Numbered from the stretch's first letter, positions 1-8,375 are shown. The stretch is 34,448 nucleotides of DNA from Verrucomicrobiota bacterium (GCA_020630975.1 JAHDID010000061.1:1-34448), one strand, 5' to 3'. The notes: generated by a model not told the origin, from the sequence alone. Numbers and translations: made by a program.

Positions 1-40
1 GAACGCTTAATGAGAAAACCAACTTTACAACACTCATAGG

Positions 41-90
41 AGCTGCCCGGCTACCCCGGCCGAAGCAATGGCTCAGCCTGCCGGGCAGCT
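41..90. repeat. Perfect 11-bp inverted repeat (hairpin)
   Basis: AGCTGCCCGGC at 41-51 is the exact reverse complement of GCCGGGCAGCT at 80-90, with a 28-nt loop between them. The element lies about 100 nt downstream of the stop codon of the minus-strand gene ending at 190. No T-run follows on either strand, so a simple intrinsic terminator is not well supported. It could equally be a REP-like palindrome. I see no gene in the rest of 1-189. Confidence 0.5.
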
Positions 91-189
91 GAAGACAGCC
101 CCTCCTTGAGCCAAAACAGATCACTCTAAGCCACTAATACTGATCAAACCTTTCCAAACCATCTGCCAAAAGAACACAGACGGTCTATC

Positions 190-933
190 TCACACGCGCT
201 CTAAATCACACGGAAGCTTCTGATTCACATAATCGATGTTAGTTTCCCCATACAGCGATCGAACAAACTTAAGAGTTTCCTTTGAAGCTGTTAACACGGG
301 AAAACCTTTGTGTAGAAATCCACGAGATATCTCGTCACCGAAATAGTGCGGCCCAAAACCTTCATCATAAAGTACTTCATCAAAACCATTGGATGGTAGT
401 TGCAAGCCCTTACAATCATTATTTGAGGCACATCCTCCAGTTAACAATTCTCGGGAAATTGAATTCGCATCAACCTCCTCACAAAACTCATCACATCCCG
501 ACTGATGATGCTCCCAATGACTGAGAGCCTTACCAAGAGATTGAAAGATAAACGGAGTATTCCACCCCAAGCCCGCTAGAGGTGATTGGGAATCCGTCAT
601 CTGATCAAAGGTCTGCGTAAAATCGACCGACTTAATCCGTAGATACCATCGCTTAGCGAGAGTCGGTATCCTACCCATTCGCGCCTCAAAATCTGCTACA
701 GACTGATCATCAACTGAAGAGGAAACAACCAAAGACTCGGTCGGATTCTCGAAATCATACCCAACCGAGACTAACGCCTCATAAATCCTTGTTAAGTTTC
801 GAATCGAACGAGAAACGAACTCATCAGCCACGTCTATAGCCTCGCTTTCTGAATCTTCGCCCTCCAAGCTCAAAAGCGCTTCCCGAACTTCGGCGTAACC
901 TCCTGATTTATAACTAAACAGTAAACCAGACAT
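190..933 (-). CDS. Hypothetical protein, possibly SUKH (SMI1/KNR4)-like
   Basis: This is a 247-residue soluble, acidic protein with no signal peptide or membrane segment. The stretch around residues 84-106 (EARMGRIPTLAKRWYLRI then KSVDF) resembles the G-x-(I/L)-P-x-(L/S)-x-R-x-(F/Y) core and V-D-F strand of SUKH-type proteins, which are often immunity proteins or housekeeping orphans. This assignment is a visual resemblance only. Five Cys residues cluster near residues 147-173. It is the last gene of a minus-strand run, 45 nt after the adenylate-forming enzyme. No toxin or secretion gene is adjacent, so an immunity role has no contextual support. That it is a real gene is likely; its function is unknown. 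Confidence 0.6.
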   Translation of the reverse strand: MSGLLFSYKSGGYAEVREALLSLEGEDSESEAIDVADEFVSRSIRNLTRIYEALVSVGYDFENPTESLVVSSSVDDQSVADFEARMGRIPTLAKRWYLRIKSVDFTQTFDQMTDSQSPLAGLGWNTPFIFQSLGKALSHWEHHQSGCDEFCEEVDANSISRELLTGGCASNNDCKGLQLPSNGFDEVLYDEGFGPHYFGDEISRGFLHKGFPVLTASKETLKFVRSLYGETNIDYVNQKLPCDLERV

Positions 934-978
934 TACTACACGCTCTGCTTTCGGAAAACACCGAGCCGAATTAAAAAC

Positions 979-2043
979 TTAATACACACCCTCAATCACC
1001 TTCTTCGTCAGCGCACCGAATGGACGCACATCACCGACACCATCCCAAGGGTATTTCTCGTGTGGCTTGCGGCGGATGGCTTCGTCGCGCTCGAGGAAGC
1101 GAGGCATGAAAAACTCGTGAGTCAGGGTGGTCAGCTCGACACGACCGTACTCGCCGTAGTCCATAGTCTTGGCGGTGTCCTCGGCATCCACGATGCGGAG
1201 GGCTGCGCGAGGCTGGGGTGCCCAGTAGGTCACGCTGTAGTCATTTTGCTTCAGCTCGCTGGGGATGCTCACCGCTAGCCCCATCAGCGTATTGCCATAG
1301 GTCGGCACGAACAGGGCTTTATCCTCTAGCACCTCTTCCTGCAGGAAGCGGACGTACTCGGGCGTCATCGACGTACCTCCACAGAAGCAGCCTTTGATAC
1401 CCTGCCCAGGGATCGAGATGCGCTCACCGATGCTGGCTAGCAGCTTGGGCGTGGTGAAAATACAGGAGATGTCGCGAGCTTTGATGATATTTACCGCCTG
1501 CTCCATCACGTGGGCCTGGTAGCGCTCGACCTGATCCAGCTCTTTGCGACCAATCAGTCGCTTCACCCAGCGAGGGTCGAGGTCTACATGGTAGCAGCTA
1601 CCGCCACGAGTATTGGCGAGGTGCTCCACCGCCAGACGCAGGCGACGTGGGCCTGTGGGGCCTACCATGATCCAGTTGCCTCCCTTAGGGAAATACTCAT
1701 CGCTGAGCTGATCAGAGAACTGCTCGTAGTCGTGCTTGTAGTCCTCCCAGCCGACTCGCTGCTTGGGACAGCCTGTAGTACCGCCGGTCTCAAACACATT
1801 GAATGGACGCCCCTTGTAGGCATTGGGCACAAAGCGCTCATTTTTCTCCTCACGCAGCCACTCATCCTGAAAGTGATCGAACTTCACGATATCGTCGAAG
1901 CTCTTCACTTCTTCGCGTGGGTCCCAGCCAGCCTCGGCTTTCCAATCCAGCCAAAATGGGCAGCCAGTCTCCTCGGAGAAGTGCCACTGCATCATCTCGC
2001 GTACGCGCTCGTCGAGTTGGTTTCTTGCTTCGTCAGGTGTCAT
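979..2043 (-). CDS. Phenylacetate-CoA ligase-like adenylate-forming enzyme
   Basis: A 354-residue protein with the AMP-binding P-loop motif ETGGTTGCPKQ at about residues 85-95, preceded by the N-terminal F-D-D/F-V-P segments seen in PaaK-type ligases. A second conserved region, FCGGTSMTPE (about 219-228), and a later acidic Y-G-E-Y-G-R segment also fit the family. Such enzymes activate a carboxylate as an acyl-adenylate and usually transfer it to CoA. It is shorter than PaaK (about 430 aa), and the C-terminal lid domain seems reduced. The substrate cannot be read from the sequence, and the neighbours (Uma2, SUKH-like) give no pathway clue. The start ATG lies 13 nt downstream of the Uma2 stop codon, so the two are probably cotranscribed. 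Confidence 0.75.
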   Translation of the reverse strand: MTPDEARNQLDERVREMMQWHFSEETGCPFWLDWKAEAGWDPREEVKSFDDIVKFDHFQDEWLREEKNERFVPNAYKGRPFNVFETGGTTGCPKQRVGWEDYKHDYEQFSDQLSDEYFPKGGNWIMVGPTGPRRLRLAVEHLANTRGGSCYHVDLDPRWVKRLIGRKELDQVERYQAHVMEQAVNIIKARDISCIFTTPKLLASIGERISIPGQGIKGCFCGGTSMTPEYVRFLQEEVLEDKALFVPTYGNTLMGLAVSIPSELKQNDYSVTYWAPQPRAALRIVDAEDTAKTMDYGEYGRVELTTLTHEFFMPRFLERDEAIRRKPHEKYPWDGVGDVRPFGALTKKVIEGVY

Positions 2044-2056
2044 GATAGTTCGTTAG

Positions 2057-2629
2057 TTATTCAAAAGTGATGTCTTCGTAGATCTCGGCTAGAGCCAGCG
2101 AGGTGTCGAGCTTTGGCAGATCGATCACCTGGTCGAGTCCAGTTACGATTGTGTTGGAAAATTGGTCGTCATCCTGCCGCTCGTAGATGCGGACTTCAGG
2201 GCGATCTTGCTCGATCAGGAGGTAGGTGTGGAGGCTCGAGATGCTAAGGTAAGCATCTCGCTTTTCTTTCTGGTCAGTTCGTCTGGTCGAAGTGGAAAGC
2301 ACCTCGATCAGTAGAACAGGCTTCTCCTGAAAAACGTCTGAGTCGCTGTTTTTATCGCACACTACCCCACAGTCGGGATAGTAGTAATCGGCACTCCTCG
2401 CCTGCTGGACTTTCACCTTGGTGTCAGAGCTAAACGGGCGGCACCGCGACTTTCGCAATCTAGCCCAAAGGTGGCCATAGCAATTATCAGCTATGAAGCC
2501 ATGGCGATTTTTACCACCTGCCATGGCATAGATTACCCCATCCACATATTCGTGCTTGGTCTCGCTCTCCTCCTCTAGTCGCAGGTAATCTGCCTCAGAA
2601 AGGTAAGTGGTTTGCTCTGCTATGCTCAT
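2057..2629 (-). CDS. Uma2-family (DUF820) putative endonuclease
   Basis: A 190-residue protein with the Uma2 signature. The N-terminus has YLSEADYLRLEEES and HEYVDGVIYAMAGG (about residues 26-39). These are followed by the PD-(D/E)xK-like core: PD in YYYPDCGVV (about 83-91), the acidic strand LLIEVLS (about 106-112), and K/R residues in DQKEKRDAY. C-terminal LLIEQDRPEVRIYER is also typical. The family is common in cyanobacteria, planctomycetes and Verrucomicrobiota. It has a restriction-enzyme-like fold, but its biological role is unsettled. No transposase or methylase lies nearby. It sits 13 nt upstream of the adenylating enzyme on the same strand. Confidence 0.85.
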   Translation of the reverse strand: MSIAEQTTYLSEADYLRLEEESETKHEYVDGVIYAMAGGKNRHGFIADNCYGHLWARLRKSRCRPFSSDTKVKVQQARSADYYYPDCGVVCDKNSDSDVFQEKPVLLIEVLSTSTRRTDQKEKRDAYLSISSLHTYLLIEQDRPEVRIYERQDDDQFSNTIVTGLDQVIDLPKLDTSLALAEIYEDITFE

Positions 2630-2696
2630 GGCGGTGTGTGATTGTATCTCAGGAAAAAGGCGATAGCAACTCGGCTACCCATGGCGCTAAACGGGA

Positions 2697-4112
2697 TCAA
2701 TTCTCAACGGCAGGGTCATCCGCCAGCTGGTAGGACCAGACTAGATCGCCGTCTCTTGTGCCGGCACTGCGAGTAGCGCCATCGTCTTTTTCGTTGATCC
2801 AGAGGGAGTAAAACAGTGGGCGATCCTGTGGGGTTTCAGGGGCTAGATAGCGAAACTCCGCCCCTGACGCATAGGGATCGATCAGTTGCTCAGCTGATAG
2901 GTAAGTTGGCGCTAGCTGCGAGAGCTTAGCCGGGTAGCGGCCCTTTTCTGATCGGTAGCACTCCAGCGCTAGTGCTATAACCACCGCCCTTTGTGTCGCT
3001 TGCCATCGCCGAATTGCCCATGAGGCATCGAATGTCCACAACATAGGGTCGTCGACCATCTGCCAAATAGTAAAATTCCAATTGCTGTCGAGTCGAGGAA
3101 GGTGAGGCCAGTTTATCACACGCATATTCTCTTGAGATCGGATCCACCACAGCTTGAACCATCCGTTTGGTAAAAATAGAGCGCCTTTATTGATGGCTTC
3201 CTCAGCATCGGTCCACAGTCCCAGTGGCGGAACGATGGACTCATAAGAAAAGAAGCTGTCGTCACTCAGTCTGCCTGATAATGTGGTGATTTGCTCGCGC
3301 ATTTGCCAGTTCACAGATCGATCATTGCAAAAAACCCAATCAGGTAACTGGTTGCTAACGGGTAACGTCGAAAGTTGTGTTAATAACCCTCGTATCTCAT
3401 CGGTCTGCCAAGCTGGTTCATTAGACTGTAGCCCCTCCCAGACGATAGCTGCCACAATTGCGTTCACCCCGTTAGAGACTAACTGATCATTCATGTAGCC
3501 ATCAGCTTTCGCCATTTTAGCGACCATTAAAACCAAGCGCAGATCTTTAATTGCCGCATTTGACTGACCAACAGCTAGATAAGCCGATGCTCGCCAACAA
3601 AGTAGCTGGATACCTCGACTATAGAGTCTCACAAATTGCACGACACCATTCTCATCTGCCTCGTGATAGATGTAGTCGGCCTCTTGAGCAGCGGCTACAT
3701 ATGCCTTCAGCCTAGTTTCCGAAATCCTTTCTAGGTAACGGCGAGCCGCACTAGCTTGGTCCCACTCCCCCTCCTCAGTGATATACTTCTCAAAGGGCAA
3801 GCACCGATCAAGACTGGGGCCATAGCGGAATCTCGCATTATTAAAATTAAATCCCTGGACCTCCAGCTGCTTGCTATCATCGATGCCTGCTGCCGCTAGT
3901 AGATCTGGCAGATTCTGTCCCTCCTCAGGCGGCCCCGGCCTCACCAGCCATTCTCCAGCTTCTAGGCACCGCTGCTCATAGACTCGCATGGCATAGGCCC
4001 CACGGATATTCTCCACCGTGTAAAAGCCTCCCACCACTAGCACCACCCATATCGCCCAGCGCCATCCCCAGGGGACGTGCCGCCAGCGCTGCCACAGCGA
4101 TCGCATAGGCAT
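2697..4112 (-). CDS. Membrane-anchored hypothetical protein
   Basis: A 471-residue protein with a short basic N-terminus and one hydrophobic segment (about residues 16-36), so probably anchored in the inner membrane with the bulk outside the cytoplasm. The C-terminal quarter carries ALALECYRSEKGRYPAKL, then Y-L, D-P-Y and FRYLAP. This pattern is common at the C-termini of uncharacterised Verrucomicrobiota/Planctomycetes proteins and recalls the globular part of type II pseudopilins. No enzymatic motif is visible. The start lies 8 nt after the stop of the upstream symporter gene, suggesting cotranscription. The gene is probably real; its function is unknown. Confidence 0.65.
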   Translation of the reverse strand: MPMRSLWQRWRHVPWGWRWAIWVVLVVGGFYTVENIRGAYAMRVYEQRCLEAGEWLVRPGPPEEGQNLPDLLAAAGIDDSKQLEVQGFNFNNARFRYGPSLDRCLPFEKYITEEGEWDQASAARRYLERISETRLKAYVAAAQEADYIYHEADENGVVQFVRLYSRGIQLLCWRASAYLAVGQSNAAIKDLRLVLMVAKMAKADGYMNDQLVSNGVNAIVAAIVWEGLQSNEPAWQTDEIRGLLTQLSTLPVSNQLPDWVFCNDRSVNWQMREQITTLSGRLSDDSFFSYESIVPPLGLWTDAEEAINKGALFLPNGWFKLWWIRSQENMRVINWPHLPRLDSNWNFTIWQMVDDPMLWTFDASWAIRRWQATQRAVVIALALECYRSEKGRYPAKLSQLAPTYLSAEQLIDPYASGAEFRYLAPETPQDRPLFYSLWINEKDDGATRSAGTRDGDLVWSYQLADDPAVEN

Positions 4113-4120
4113 TTAGGGGC

Positions 4121-5632
4121 TTAAAAGAACTTCCGCAGTGTCGCAGACGATGGCTTGGGCGTGATCAGCGAGACCACGATCATCACCACGGCTCCGACCA
4201 CCCAGCAGATCGCTGCTGGCATGATGTGATTCACAGTGTACTCACCTCCGTAGCCGGACTTGTGGAAGAAATAGGCCCAAGCGATAACTGTAGCGATGAC
4301 ACTGGCGAAGGCACCAAGCTTGGTCGCACCCTTCCAGTAGAGAGCGGCGAGCACCAGCGGAGTGAGCGCTGCAAAGCCTGAGAAACACCACACCGCCAGA
4401 TCGAAGACACTCTTATCATAGAGCACCAGCGACAGGATGTAGGTGAGCACCACAATACCGATGACGAACATCCGCGCGATCTTGACGATCTCCTTGTCGG
4501 AGCGGCGTTTCTTCGAGTTGTGCAACACGATGTCGTTGGTGAAGATCGTGCCCAGACAGAGAAACTGCGAGTCGAGCGACGACATGATCGCTGCCAAAAT
4601 ACCTGCGGTGACCAGACCGACGATGACCGGATTGCCGATCAGCTTGACCACCATGATCGATAGCACAGTTCCGGGATTGGTCTGAGCCGATAGCTGGCCA
4701 GTCGCCCAGATACCGATAAGCACACAGGGGACCCAGACGATCATGATACAGATCGGGTGGGCGATCACTGTCAGGCGGAAAGATTTGGCGCTTTTCGCCG
4801 TGAGCCAGTGCTGGAACAGGTGAGGAAACATCCCCACACTCAGCGGGATGAACATGTAAGTCAGAAACGTGATCGGATGGACGCCGATGTGGCCACTTTG
4901 GGTGCGCACTAGATGAGTATCCTTAGCCCCCTCGATAGCTGCCTGCAGGCCGCCCAGTTCTTTCGAGATCAGCGTAAAGGCCAACACACCCATGACCATG
5001 AAAACGATGGTCTGGAAGGTATTCGCCCAAGCGGCGGCTCGCGAGCCACCAGCAAAGATGTAGCAAAGCACCACGATACAGACCACAGCTCCTGTCAGCC
5101 ATGGCGGGATAGCACCACCAGTCGACTCGAATAGCTCGGGAAACATCCCTGGATTAGGCCCCTTCGCCTTGGTCAGGCCAAACATCGTCTTGCTAGCACC
5201 AATCACACCGATCAAGAGATACGGAATGACCAGCAACACCAAAATCGGGAACAGCAGGTAGCCCAAGGCATTCGACTCGAAGCGATTACGAAAAAACTGG
5301 ATCTGCGTGACGTAGCCGTGGCGCTTGGCGATGGCCCACACCTTGATCCCGATCAGAAAGAAACAGGCCGCATGGATCAGACCCGAGGAAGAAGCCATGA
5401 GGCCATAGGTGCCGACTCCCAGGGTGAAAGCCTTACTCGTAGAACCGACCAGAGCGAAAGCTGTCATCGTCGTGCCGAAAACCGACATCAGCAGCATGAA
5501 TGGGCCGATCGAGTTACTCGCGACGAAATAGTCCTTCGATGTGCCGCGAAAGAGTTTGCCGCTAAACATCGCCATCCCCAGCAGCAGGGCCAGATAGATG
5601 ACGATGATGATGACTGGTAGGTAAGCTTGCAT
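4121..5632 (-). CDS. Sodium:solute symporter (SSS family)
   Basis: A 503-residue, highly hydrophobic protein with about 13 predicted membrane helices and no signal peptide, matching SSS family length and layout. It opens with an N-terminal helix, then the F-x-G-(K/R)...S-K-D-Y-F-V-A-S-N-S-I-G-P loop (about residues 24-45), which is the classic post-TM1 motif. A further family feature is the S-S-L-D-S-Q-F segment in the central Na+-site helix (about 350-357). It should import an organic solute (sugar, amino acid, carboxylate or similar) with Na+; the substrate cannot be told. A 282-nt gap upstream holds repeats and presumably its promoter. The membrane-anchored hypothetical follows 8 nt downstream. 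Confidence 0.85.
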   Translation of the reverse strand: MQAYLPVIIIVIYLALLLGMAMFSGKLFRGTSKDYFVASNSIGPFMLLMSVFGTTMTAFALVGSTSKAFTLGVGTYGLMASSSGLIHAACFFLIGIKVWAIAKRHGYVTQIQFFRNRFESNALGYLLFPILVLLVIPYLLIGVIGASKTMFGLTKAKGPNPGMFPELFESTGGAIPPWLTGAVVCIVVLCYIFAGGSRAAAWANTFQTIVFMVMGVLAFTLISKELGGLQAAIEGAKDTHLVRTQSGHIGVHPITFLTYMFIPLSVGMFPHLFQHWLTAKSAKSFRLTVIAHPICIMIVWVPCVLIGIWATGQLSAQTNPGTVLSIMVVKLIGNPVIVGLVTAGILAAIMSSLDSQFLCLGTIFTNDIVLHNSKKRRSDKEIVKIARMFVIGIVVLTYILSLVLYDKSVFDLAVWCFSGFAALTPLVLAALYWKGATKLGAFASVIATVIAWAYFFHKSGYGGEYTVNHIMPAAICWVVGAVVMIVVSLITPKPSSATLRKFF

Positions 5633-5745
5633 GAGTAGAATGCTGGTTCAGCAACCGATCCTAGAACAATGGCTCCGGCTTTTCACCCCTTTTTATGGCC
5701 CTAAACCTGGCGCAATCGGCCCAGATTCAGTGGCTGAGGCACTGA

Positions 5746-5838
5746 GATGAGAGTAATAGGAGTGATGAGAGTAATGGGGTTGGGAAGAATGAGAATAATG
5801 GGAATTATAAATTCTTCTCATTACTCCCATTCTTCCCA
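5746..5838. repeat. Degenerate purine-rich tandem repeats closing in an inverted repeat
   Basis: Within the 5633-5914 gap, three degenerate direct copies of a unit resembling ATGAGAGTAATGGG lie at about 5746-5761, 5763-5779 and 5788-5803. They are followed by an inverted counterpart at about 5814-5838. The outer arms TGGGAAGAATG (5781-5791) and CATTCTTCCCA (5828-5838) are perfectly complementary over 11 bp. The element lies between the rhodanese and symporter genes, both minus strand. It may act as a transcript end or processing structure, or it may be a degenerate mobile repeat. Confidence 0.55.
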
Positions 5839-5854
5839 TGGGCCAGCCAGCTCA

Positions 5855-5893
5855 AATTCAATAGGGTACAGTCCAGACTGAATAGGGTACAAT
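5855..5893 (+). repeat. 39-bp repeat, copy A (two direct AATAGGGTACA units)
   Basis: This 39-bp element contains AATAGGGTACA twice in direct orientation (5860-5870 and 5881-5891), spaced 21 bp or two helical turns. An inverted copy lies at 34191-34229. The two copies are identical at 36 of 39 positions and differ only in the three central bases (CCA here, TTT in the other copy read in this orientation). This copy lies 22 nt beyond the rhodanese stop codon. Confidence 0.85.
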
Positions 5894-5914
5894 CGACCGG
5901 ACAGCTAGCACTTG

Positions 5915-6412
5915 CTACGGCGCCATCTTCTCCACTGGCAGCCCCTTTTGCTCCCAGCCATGGATACCACCATCCAGGTGATAGATCGTCGTGATGCCTT
6001 GCTTCTTCAGAGCTTCCACTGCTTTCCGACTGCGACCGCCGTCGGCTCCCATTTTTCAGTAGACCACGTAGGGTTTGCCGTGATCGATCTTCGCCAGCTC
6101 CGCTTCGAAGTCAGGATCGGAAATCGGACAGTGAACCGCATCGGCAATGAAACCAGCATCCCACTCCCCCTGAGTCCGCACATCGAGACCAATGGCTTTT
6201 CCCGAGTCTAGCAATGCCTTGGCCTGAGCTGCATCGAGATCGATGACTCCAGAAGATACAGCCGAAGCTGTGATTTGAGGAGGATTGGGCCTAGGAATAG
6301 GTTTTAAAAGAAACCACAAACCAGTGATCAAAACGATGTGTATCACGAAAAGAATTCCTATCACCATAAGACAGGAGGGCTTTTTTCGTGCTGTTGGGTT
6401 CTGGTCTGCCAT
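5915..6412 (-). CDS. Membrane-anchored rhodanese, candidate selenoprotein (UGA = Sec119)
   Basis: Read through one in-frame UGA (6056-6058), this gene gives 165 residues. It has one membrane segment (about residues 15-38), then a rhodanese domain with IDLDAAQAKALLD, LDVRTQGEWDAGFI, A-x-H-C-P-I and KPYVVY. After the UGA come KMGADGGRSRKAVEALKKQG, YHLDGGIHGWEQKGLP and a UAG stop. The UGA occupies the position of the catalytic cysteine of rhodaneses (VVYC-x-x-G...R-S). Conservation resumes immediately, in frame, with no other defect. A SECIS-like hairpin starts 10 nt after the UGA. I chose ATG 6412; a TTG at 6448, closer to a purine-rich stretch, would add 12 residues. The gene follows recR by about 43 nt. 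Alternatives are a recent Cys-to-stop nonsense mutation or a sequencing error. If it is a selenoprotein, it would transfer persulfide sulfur or handle selenium at the periplasmic face. Confidence 0.7.
6026..6045 (-). promoter_or_regulatory. Putative bacterial SECIS hairpin in the rhodanese mRNA
   Basis: Counting from the UGA, nucleotides 11-30 of the transcript fold as CCGAC / GTCGG (5 bp), one G-A mismatch, then GC/GC (2 bp), closing a GGTC loop. The loop begins 19 nt after the UGA and its first two bases are G. Bacterial SECIS elements lie just 3' of the UGA inside the coding region, with a small apical loop roughly 16-37 nt downstream and a G among its first two positions. The E. coli fdhF loop is similarly GGUC-containing. 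The fold was worked out by hand; no energy was computed. Confidence 0.5.
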
Positions 6413-6455
6413 GAAGAGAAAGCTAGCGAGTTCACCATTAAATAGCAAAACAATC

Positions 6456-7070
6456 CTACCCCATACCTATCCGCCCCTCCAGCGCTCTGAGCAAAGTCAG
6501 CTCATCTGCCGACTCCAAACCACCACCCACCGAAATACCGTGGGCGAGACGACTCACACGCAGGCCCTCTTTCTCCCCCAGCATGTCGGCCAGATAGTTG
6601 GCCGTGGCCTCGCCCTCCACATCGGCGCTCAGGGCTAGGATCACCTCGCGGTAGGAGCTGTCTTCTAGGCGCTTCACTAGCTCGGCGATACGCAGATCGC
6701 TAGGGCCGACATCGTCCAGCGGAGAGATCTTTCCGCGCAGTACATGATATTGCCCACGAAACGCTCCAGACCTCTCGAGCAGCAGGATATCTGTCGGCTG
6801 CTCGACGATGCAGAGGCTCTCCATCTCGCGATCCATCGCTCCACAGATGCGGCAGCCCTCCTCGGCTGCTGAGAAAAATCCGCAGATATCGCACTCGCCG
6901 ACCACCTCGCCAGCCTCAGCCAGCGACTGCGACAGCAGCCCCGTCAGATCTCGCCCGTGCTGGATCAGCCAGATAGCGATACGCTCAGCGCTTTTCGGGC
7001 CTACACCTGGCAGACGCTTGAGATGAGAGATGAGCGTCTTTACCGGAGCTGGATAGTCAATCGATGCCAT
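6456..7070 (-). CDS. recR: Recombination mediator RecR
   Basis: A 204-residue protein of the expected RecR length. Its parts are in order: an N-terminal helix-hairpin-helix (LKRLPGVGPKSAERIA, about residues 17-32), a four-cysteine zinc finger (CDICGFF then CRICG, about 60-76), a Toprim domain starting with LCIVEQPTDILLLE, and a C-terminal VSRLAHGISVGGGLESAD motif. RecR acts with RecF/RecO to load RecA onto gapped DNA during repair. The gene starts 3 nt after the stop of the cyclase-like gene and is followed by the rhodanese. dnaX, the usual partner gene, is not adjacent. Confidence 0.95.
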   Translation of the reverse strand: MASIDYPAPVKTLISHLKRLPGVGPKSAERIAIWLIQHGRDLTGLLSQSLAEAGEVVGECDICGFFSAAEEGCRICGAMDREMESLCIVEQPTDILLLERSGAFRGQYHVLRGKISPLDDVGPSDLRIAELVKRLEDSSYREVILALSADVEGEATANYLADMLGEKEGLRVSRLAHGISVGGGLESADELTLLRALEGRIGMG

Positions 7071-7073
7071 TTA

Positions 7074-8375
7074 TCAGAGATTACGAAGCAGACGCGATGC
7101 CCCCACCTCCGTCAATCCACTTTTTGGCTGCTCAGCGGCCTGTTTTTTCTCCTCCGCCTGCAGGATGAAGTAGTCCAGAGGCAGATCCTCACGCCCGGGA
7201 ATCTGGGCTTTGTGCAGGTGCTCGAGAGCCGCCAGGTAGTCCCCCTCGCGCAGGTGGATGATGCCCTGCCAGTAGCTATCGCGCAGCGCACGGTGCTCAT
7301 CGTCGAAATCCTCCTGCAAGGCGAGCAACTGGTAAACCTCGGTCAGCGAGCGATCACCCTGCTCGTAGAAAAGATCCATCGGCCGCAGCTCCATCATAGG
7401 CTGTACCTGCTGCTGCACCTGAGGGCAGACGAGGATATCGGATCCATAGCGCTGATTCGCATGAGCCAGCCGCACACTAAAATCGACAGCAGGCCCCATA
7501 CCACTCAGAAAAAAGTGATCGCGCGAGCCATAGACTCCTGTGGTGACCGGCCCTGTCGATAGACCGATACCGATGCGCAGCTCGTGCAGATAGCGGGTAT
7601 GGCACTCGCGATTGATGCCTGCCAGCGCCTCTTTCATCTGCAGCGCGACTTGGGCTGCATACACCGCATGATCTTGGCTGGCCTCGAGCAGCCCAAAATA
7701 GGCACGGATCATATCTGGCCCAGCCTCATCGAGATAGGCACCACGCTGGGCGAGGTAGTGCGACACGGCGCGCCGATAGAGATTCGCCATTTTCATGAAG
7801 TCCGCTGGCTTCAGTGCGGCCTGCAGCTCCTCTCGATTCGTCAGATGACAGGTCAGCACCGCCACCTCGCGCACTGCCCCCTCGAAGTTCGGCGGCTGAG
7901 GTGCCTCCATCAGTGCATCAAACTTGTCCCGCGATATGCGGCTACCTAGCACTGTCTCCAGCACCTGCTTCCGGCGCCCCACCTCCGTGCCCATCGAGAA
8001 AAACACCGCCCCACAGGCGGCCAGTATTAGGGCCGAAAGCGCAGAAAACGGCTCAAACTCGACCCCAAACATGGCCAAAACCAGCGATGCCGCTCCCAGT
8101 AAAATGCCAAACACCACGAGCACGATGACCTTTTGCGCCGCCTGCCCTAGATCAGCCAGGCACCAGGTCCCCCAGACTCCCACACAAAATATAACCAAAG
8201 GCGATAGCCAAACCGGATCAATCGTCTCGCCCCCAGCTGGATACACCCCGGCAGAGCGGAAATAGCCCTGTAGCCACTCCCCCAGCCCAGCATAGACATC
8301 CAGAAAGTACAGCGCCAGCACAGCCGCAGACACGACCACACCGATAGTCAGGGATATGAGGACAAAGCGCTTCAT
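7074..8375 (-). CDS. Membrane protein with degenerate class III nucleotide cyclase domain
   Basis: From ATG 8375 the product has 433 residues. It has four predicted membrane segments (about 4-25, 57-76, 83-105, 109-129), then a class III cyclase homology domain (about 168-330) and a short TPR-like tail (about 350-415). Several catalytic positions are altered. The first metal aspartate (usual form LFxDI) is His177 in VLTCHL. The second metal Asp is kept (D221). The GD-x-V-N-x-A-x-R motif reads G-P-A-V-D-F-S-V-R (294-302), keeping only the Arg of the key pair. The domain is therefore probably catalytically weak, inactive or altered in function. The frame stays open to 8498, but that extension would translate a REP-like repeat. 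recR follows 3 nt downstream. Confidence 0.8.
   Translation of the reverse strand: MKRFVLISLTIGVVVSAAVLALYFLDVYAGLGEWLQGYFRSAGVYPAGGETIDPVWLSPLVIFCVGVWGTWCLADLGQAAQKVIVLVVFGILLGAASLVLAMFGVEFEPFSALSALILAACGAVFFSMGTEVGRRKQVLETVLGSRISRDKFDALMEAPQPPNFEGAVREVAVLTCHLTNREELQAALKPADFMKMANLYRRAVSHYLAQRGAYLDEAGPDMIRAYFGLLEASQDHAVYAAQVALQMKEALAGINRECHTRYLHELRIGIGLSTGPVTTGVYGSRDHFFLSGMGPAVDFSVRLAHANQRYGSDILVCPQVQQQVQPMMELRPMDLFYEQGDRSLTEVYQLLALQEDFDDEHRALRDSYWQGIIHLREGDYLAALEHLHKAQIPGREDLPLDYFILQAEEKKQAAEQPKSGLTEVGASRLLRNL

Noticed and set aside
1510-2070. Plus-strand open frame of 186 codons
   Set aside because: Lies wholly antisense to the conserved adenylate-forming enzyme; its translation has no recognisable family features.
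5746-5838. A CRISPR-like array from the spaced ATGAGAGTAATGGG units
   Set aside because: Units are degenerate, unevenly spaced by a few bases, only three in number, with no spacers or cas genes.
6056-6448. A 130-residue truncated rhodanese ending at the UGA
   Set aside because: The domain would stop exactly before its catalytic residue, while in-frame conservation continues for 46 residues beyond; readthrough as selenocysteine explains the sequence better.
6957-7562. Plus-strand open frame of 201 codons
   Set aside because: Antisense to recR and the cyclase-like gene, both with clear motifs; a shadow of their codon bias.
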